From the NCBI GenBank assembly GCA_036001225.1, contig DASYUM010000339.1:4964-68963 (forward strand): DNA of 64,000 nucleotides, in the 5' to 3' direction. This document shows, piece after piece, positions 61,098 to 64,000 of the stretch. The notes beneath the pieces are model-generated. The model saw only the letters and a list, made by a program, of their open reading frames with translations. It was not told the DNA's origin and searched no databases. Position 1 is the stretch's first letter, and every line of letters begins with the position of its first letter. Source of the DNA: DASYUM01 sp036001225. Its GTDB lineage: Bacteria > Methylomirabilota > Methylomirabilia > Rokubacteriales > DASRDR01. A program made the position numbers and the translations under genes.

Positions 61098-62213
61098 TCA
61101 GTGCAGGCCGACGATCTCCGTCAGCCGGATGCTGGTCTGCGACGTGTCGCCGCTGACCACCGGCAGGCCCGCCCGGTGCCAGCCGGCGGTGCCGCCGGCC
61201 AGACTGTAGACCAGGGGAAAGTCGGCCTGTTTGAGGAACTGCCCCGCCCGGCGCGAGCGCACGCCGCTGTGGCAGACCACCAGTGGCACGCAGCTACTGG
61301 GAATCTCCGACAGCCGCGTGGCCAGCTCTGACTGCGGGATGTGGTGCGCGCCCGGGATGTGCATGCGCTGCCATTCCTCGTCCTCGCGCACGTCGAGCAG
61401 CCACCACTCGCCGCCGTCGATCTTCGGCCGCGCCTGATCGAAGGTCACGTCCGGCACGTGCGCCAGCGGATGGCGCAGCATCGCCCAGCTCATCGGCGCC
61501 GCGCCCCGGTTGGTGGCGATGATGGCCTCCATGTTCAGCGGCCTGGCTGGACGTGAGGAGATCAACTCGCGGACGAAGTCTTCCTTAGTGGGCAGCAGCA
61601 GCATCGGATTGAAGCGCCGCTCGAAGCCGATGGTCGAGCTTGGCCGGCCACACATGCCACGCCCGCACGAGCCTTCGAAGTGCGCCGGAAACACCTCCAC
61701 ATAATCCTCGAGACCGAGCAGCCGCCGGTTGCTGTCGTACTGCTGCTCGGCGGCATCGGGCCCGCCGAAGTCCGGCCGACCGACATCGCCCACGAAGAGG
61801 CAGTCGCCCGTCAACACCATCGACGGCAGCGGGCTACGCGGCGGGTTGGTGATGAGGAGTGACACCGACTCCGGGCGATGGCCGGGCGTGTGCAGCACCT
61901 CCAGCACCACCGGGCCGAGCTCGAGCTTCTGCCGGTCGTGCAGCTTCTCGAAGGAGTACTGCACGTCGGCTGCCTCGTGCAGCGAGACCGGCACACCGGT
62001 CTCGCCCGAAAGGCGGCGGCTGCCCGACACGTGGTCGGCGTGCAGGTGAGTGTCGATGATGTAGCGCAACGTCATCCCGCGGTCTTCCATGACGTCCAGA
62101 TAGGGTTGGATGTCCAGCCCCGAGTCGACGACGGCGCACTCGTGGGAGGCGCGCGAGGCCACGATGTAGGACGAACAGCCGCAATCCTCATTCAGGATCT
62201 GCTTGAAATACAT
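61098..62213 (-). CDS. MBL-fold persulfide dioxygenase-like protein with C-terminal rhodanese domain
   Basis: A 371-residue two-domain protein. The N-terminal metallo-beta-lactamase domain has THLHADHVSG (H56, H58, D60, H61), HTPGHRPESVS and LTGDCLFVGDVGRPDF, as in ETHE1/Blh persulfide dioxygenases. Residues about 260-365 are rhodanese-like with active-site Cys in LVVCHSGVRSRRAG (about 313). Together they would oxidise glutathione persulfide to sulfite and exchange sulfane sulfur. The ATG at 62213 is preceded by a promoter that predicts a nearly leaderless transcript. It lies downstream of gltA, same strand. Confidence 0.88.
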   Translation of the reverse strand: MYFKQILNEDCGCSSYIVASRASHECAVVDSGLDIQPYLDVMEDRGMTLRYIIDTHLHADHVSGSRRLSGETGVPVSLHEAADVQYSFEKLHDRQKLELGPVVLEVLHTPGHRPESVSLLITNPPRSPLPSMVLTGDCLFVGDVGRPDFGGPDAAEQQYDSNRRLLGLEDYVEVFPAHFEGSCGRGMCGRPSSTIGFERRFNPMLLLPTKEDFVRELISSRPARPLNMEAIIATNRGAAPMSWAMLRHPLAHVPDVTFDQARPKIDGGEWWLLDVREDEEWQRMHIPGAHHIPQSELATRLSEIPSSCVPLVVCHSGVRSRRAGQFLKQADFPLVYSLAGGTAGWHRAGLPVVSGDTSQTSIRLTEIVGLH

Positions 62214-62219
62214 GGCGTC

Positions 62220-62248
62220 AAGGTACGGCGGGGCCGGCTGTCCGTCAA
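62220..62248 (-). promoter_or_regulatory. Candidate promoter giving a leaderless transcript for the MBL-rhodanese gene
   Basis: The minus strand has TTGACG (62248-62243), a 17-base spacer and TACCTT (62225-62220). The predicted start falls on or next to the A of the ATG at 62213, and no Shine-Dalgarno sequence is visible before that ATG. The -10 match is weak. Confidence 0.4.
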
Positions 62249-62331
62249 TGGGAATGTTCCCTCCGGTACTCCACACGAAAACGCCGCGCCGGGGGGCTGA
62301 CGTGGTGCTCGATGTAGTCCTCGGCTGAGCC

Positions 62332-63600
62332 CTACCGCTGGTCCAGCGGCACGAAGCGCCGTTCCCGCTCACCCACGTAGATTTGTCGGGGGCGGTGGAT
62401 CCGGCTGCTCGGGTCCACCGACATTTCCCTCCAGTGGGCGATCCAGCCCGGCAGCCGGCCCAGGGCGAACATGACGGGGAACATGTCGATGGGAATCCCC
62501 ATGGCCCGGTAGATGATGCCGCTGTAGAAATCCACGTTCGGGTAGAGCTTCCGTTCGATGAAGAACTCGTCCTTGAGGGCGACCTCCTCCAGGCTCTTGG
62601 CGATTTCCAGCAGCGGATCCCGGATGCCCAGCTGACCGAGGATTTGGTCGGCCGTGGCCTTCAGGATCTTGGCGCGAGGATCGAAGTTCTTGTAGACGCG
62701 GTGGCCGAAGCCCATGAGGCGGAAGCTCGAGTGTTTGTCCTTGGCCAGGTCGACGTACTTCCGGTAGTTGCCGCCGTCGGCTCGAATCGTTTCCAGCATT
62801 TCGATGACCGCCTGGTTCGCCCCCCCATGGAGTGGTCCCCACAGGGCGCAGATGCCGGTCGCGATGCAGGCGAACAGGTTGGCGCGACTGCTGCCCACCA
62901 TCCGGACGGCGGAGGTGCTACAGTTCTGCTCGTGGTCGGCATGGAGGATCAGGAGCAGGTTCAAGGCGCGCTCGAAGGCGAGCGACACCTCATAGGGCTC
63001 GGCCGGGACCGCGAACATCATGTGGAGGAAGTCCGCCACGTAGCTCAGGTCGTTCCGGGGATAGATATAAGGCTGCCCAATGGACTTTTTGTAGGAAAAG
63101 GCGGCGATGGTCTTGGCCTTGGCCAGCAGCCGAATGATGTTGAGGTCGATATCCGTGTCGACATCGGGGTAGTAGGTCGCCAGCGAGACCGCGATTGCGG
63201 ACAGGATCGCCATCGGGTGCCCGCGGGCGGGGTACCCCTCGAAGAATTTCTTCATGTCCTCGTGAATCAGCGTGTGATGCGTCAGCTTGTAGTAAAAGTC
63301 GGCCAGTTCCGGCGTGCTCGGAAGGTGGCCGTAGATCAGCAGATAGCAGACTTCGACGAACGAGGCCGACTGGGCGAGCTCCTCGATGGGATAACCGCGG
63401 TAGCGCAGGATCCCCCTCTCGCCGTCGATGAAGGTGATCGCGCTCTGGCAGGCTCCGGTGTTCGCATAGCCCGGATCGAGGGTGATGGCTCCGGTCCTGG
63501 CGCGCAGGGTCGTGATGTCGATCCCCACTTCACCCTCGGAGCCGATGACGAGGGGAAACTCGTACTCCCGTCCGTCGAGAACCAGTTTCGCTGTGCTCAT
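62332..63600 (-). CDS. gltA: Citrate synthase
   Basis: A 422-residue type II (Gram-negative-type hexameric) citrate synthase that condenses acetyl-CoA with oxaloacetate, first step of the TCA cycle. The N-terminal domain (KLVLDGREYEFPLVIGSEG) is typical. Active-site His residues lie in WGPLHGGANQAVIEML and MGFGHRVYKNFDPRA, and the catalytic Asp in YPNVDFYSGIIYRAMG. LILHADHEQNCSTSAVRMVG is diagnostic. GGAGGT precedes the ATG, and an extended -10 lies about 70 bases upstream. The gene is intact and of normal length. Confidence 0.97.
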   Translation of the reverse strand: MSTAKLVLDGREYEFPLVIGSEGEVGIDITTLRARTGAITLDPGYANTGACQSAITFIDGERGILRYRGYPIEELAQSASFVEVCYLLIYGHLPSTPELADFYYKLTHHTLIHEDMKKFFEGYPARGHPMAILSAIAVSLATYYPDVDTDIDLNIIRLLAKAKTIAAFSYKKSIGQPYIYPRNDLSYVADFLHMMFAVPAEPYEVSLAFERALNLLLILHADHEQNCSTSAVRMVGSSRANLFACIATGICALWGPLHGGANQAVIEMLETIRADGGNYRKYVDLAKDKHSSFRLMGFGHRVYKNFDPRAKILKATADQILGQLGIRDPLLEIAKSLEEVALKDEFFIERKLYPNVDFYSGIIYRAMGIPIDMFPVMFALGRLPGWIAHWREMSVDPSSRIHRPRQIYVGERERRFVPLDQR

Positions 63601-63929
63601 GAGGACCTCCGCGTGGGTGAACGAGGCACCGGTGCTCAGTTCGCGATTCCGGGGATGATTCCGGCCCCCATCATACCAATTGCCGAGCCTGGCCGAAGCT
63701 CGGCCGGTGAGTCGCGCACGCCCTGCACTCGGCCGCTCTCGCCGTTGAGCCTCGCGGCGGGTCGAGGCCAGCGAGGCGGCCGGCCCGGGACGGCCTCCCC
63801 CGGAACGCGCGCGGCCATTGCAATCACCGTTGCGTCGCGGGATAGCCGTCGTCTACCATCGCCTGAGAGGCGCCCGGCCCAGTGGCAGGGTGCGGCCCGC
63901 TGGCCGCCGGCCTGGGTCCTCGGGGCCCC
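63601..63929. other. Upstream region of gltA without a gene
   Basis: This stretch of about 330 bases holds the gltA leader and promoter. Beyond about 63700 I see only G+C-rich sequence with no convincing gene and no RNA gene. It ends where the structured repeat copy C begins. Confidence 0.5.
63670..63678 (-). promoter_or_regulatory. Extended -10 promoter of gltA
   Basis: The minus strand reads TGGTATGAT (63678-63670): a TG-n extension and a -10 hexamer matching TATAAT at five of six positions. The -35 region is poor, as is usual for extended -10 promoters. The transcript would start near 63663, giving a leader of about 60 bases. Confidence 0.5.
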
Positions 63930-64000
63930 CTAGTGCCGTTCCAACGAATTGGAGCAAAATCGGACGACGACCGCAGGTGCGGGGCCAAGTAACGAGCATA
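63930..64000. repeat. Dispersed structured repeat, copy C (cut by window edge)
   Basis: It begins with CTAGTGCCGTTCCAA, the inverted counterpart of the right end of copy B. After GAATTGGAG it enters the 46-base block identical to 53136-53181, and the window ends inside it. It is thus the only copy whose left terminal repeat is seen. Copy B appears to have lost this left end. Confidence 0.75.

Noticed and set aside
63636..63827. 63-codon minus-strand frame upstream of gltA
   Set aside because: It spans the gltA promoter, is Pro/Arg/Gly-rich and resembles no protein.

Overview
The window is about 70% G+C. It is packed with ABC and tripartite (TTT) uptake systems, xanthine-dehydrogenase-type molybdenum hydroxylases, LLM flavoproteins, FdrA-type proteins and large multi-domain sensor kinases. 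This mix fits a soil or subsurface heterotroph such as Candidatus Rokubacteria/Methylomirabilota or a deep proteobacterial lineage. That placement is inferred from gene content only: no rRNA or tRNA gene was found. Three genes are each split by a single-base frameshift, consistent with either a draft metagenome assembly or real decay.

Layout. 1-2264 (+): the end of a branched-chain amino acid ABC transporter operon (livM partial, livG, livF). 2268-7150 (-): a phenylacetate-CoA-ligase-like enzyme, a ferritin-VIT1 iron exporter, and an anti-sigma/bactofilin fusion with its ECF sigma factor. The ECF gene and a divergent ICMT-type methyltransferase gene are each preceded by a perfect GAAAC-N16-CGTA promoter. 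7913-11206 (-): a hybrid histidine kinase.

11427-33544 (-): a run of about 22 kb of co-directional, mostly abutting genes. It starts at a bicupin gene with a sigma70-like promoter and passes through an EutA-like ATPase, a CoxG/CoxM/CoxS set, two molybdopterin subunits, two TctC binding proteins, a TctA-TctB fusion, a cupin, a gutted ABC binding-protein gene, a D-amino-acid dehydrogenase, an M24 (DddP-like) hydrolase, a DUF2877/AllH protein, FdrA (frameshifted), a 58-residue FdrA-type protein, a class V aminotransferase and an amidase. It looks like an uptake-plus-catabolism cluster for an unidentified, probably nitrogen-containing, organic acid.

33623-35461 (+): a PhtD-like protein and a Tat-type dienelactone hydrolase. 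35607-38165 (-): a frameshifted ynfA, a small secreted protein, and an unrecognised protein made of about ten 32-residue SFEDL repeats. 38256-43699 (-): a third molybdenum hydroxylase large subunit with two LLM flavoproteins and an enamidase-like amidohydrolase, reminiscent of N-heterocycle (nicotinate-type) breakdown. 43789-47370 (-): a MASE1 hybrid kinase. 47745-53131 (+): a sugar-type ABC transporter (binding protein frameshifted) with two Gfo/Idh/MocA dehydrogenases. 53345-60984: an ankyrin lipoprotein (-), a cyclase-ATPase (+) and a membrane histidine kinase (+). 61098-63600 (-): an ETHE1-like MBL/rhodanese protein and citrate synthase.

Two dispersed repeats stand out. One is a MITE-like structured element at about 16.7 kb, 53.2 kb and the right edge, with a 46-base identical block, a partial terminal inverted repeat and a base-pair-compensated stem. 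The other is a C/G-rich hairpin repeat placed directly in front of two start codons, at 6472 and 29491.
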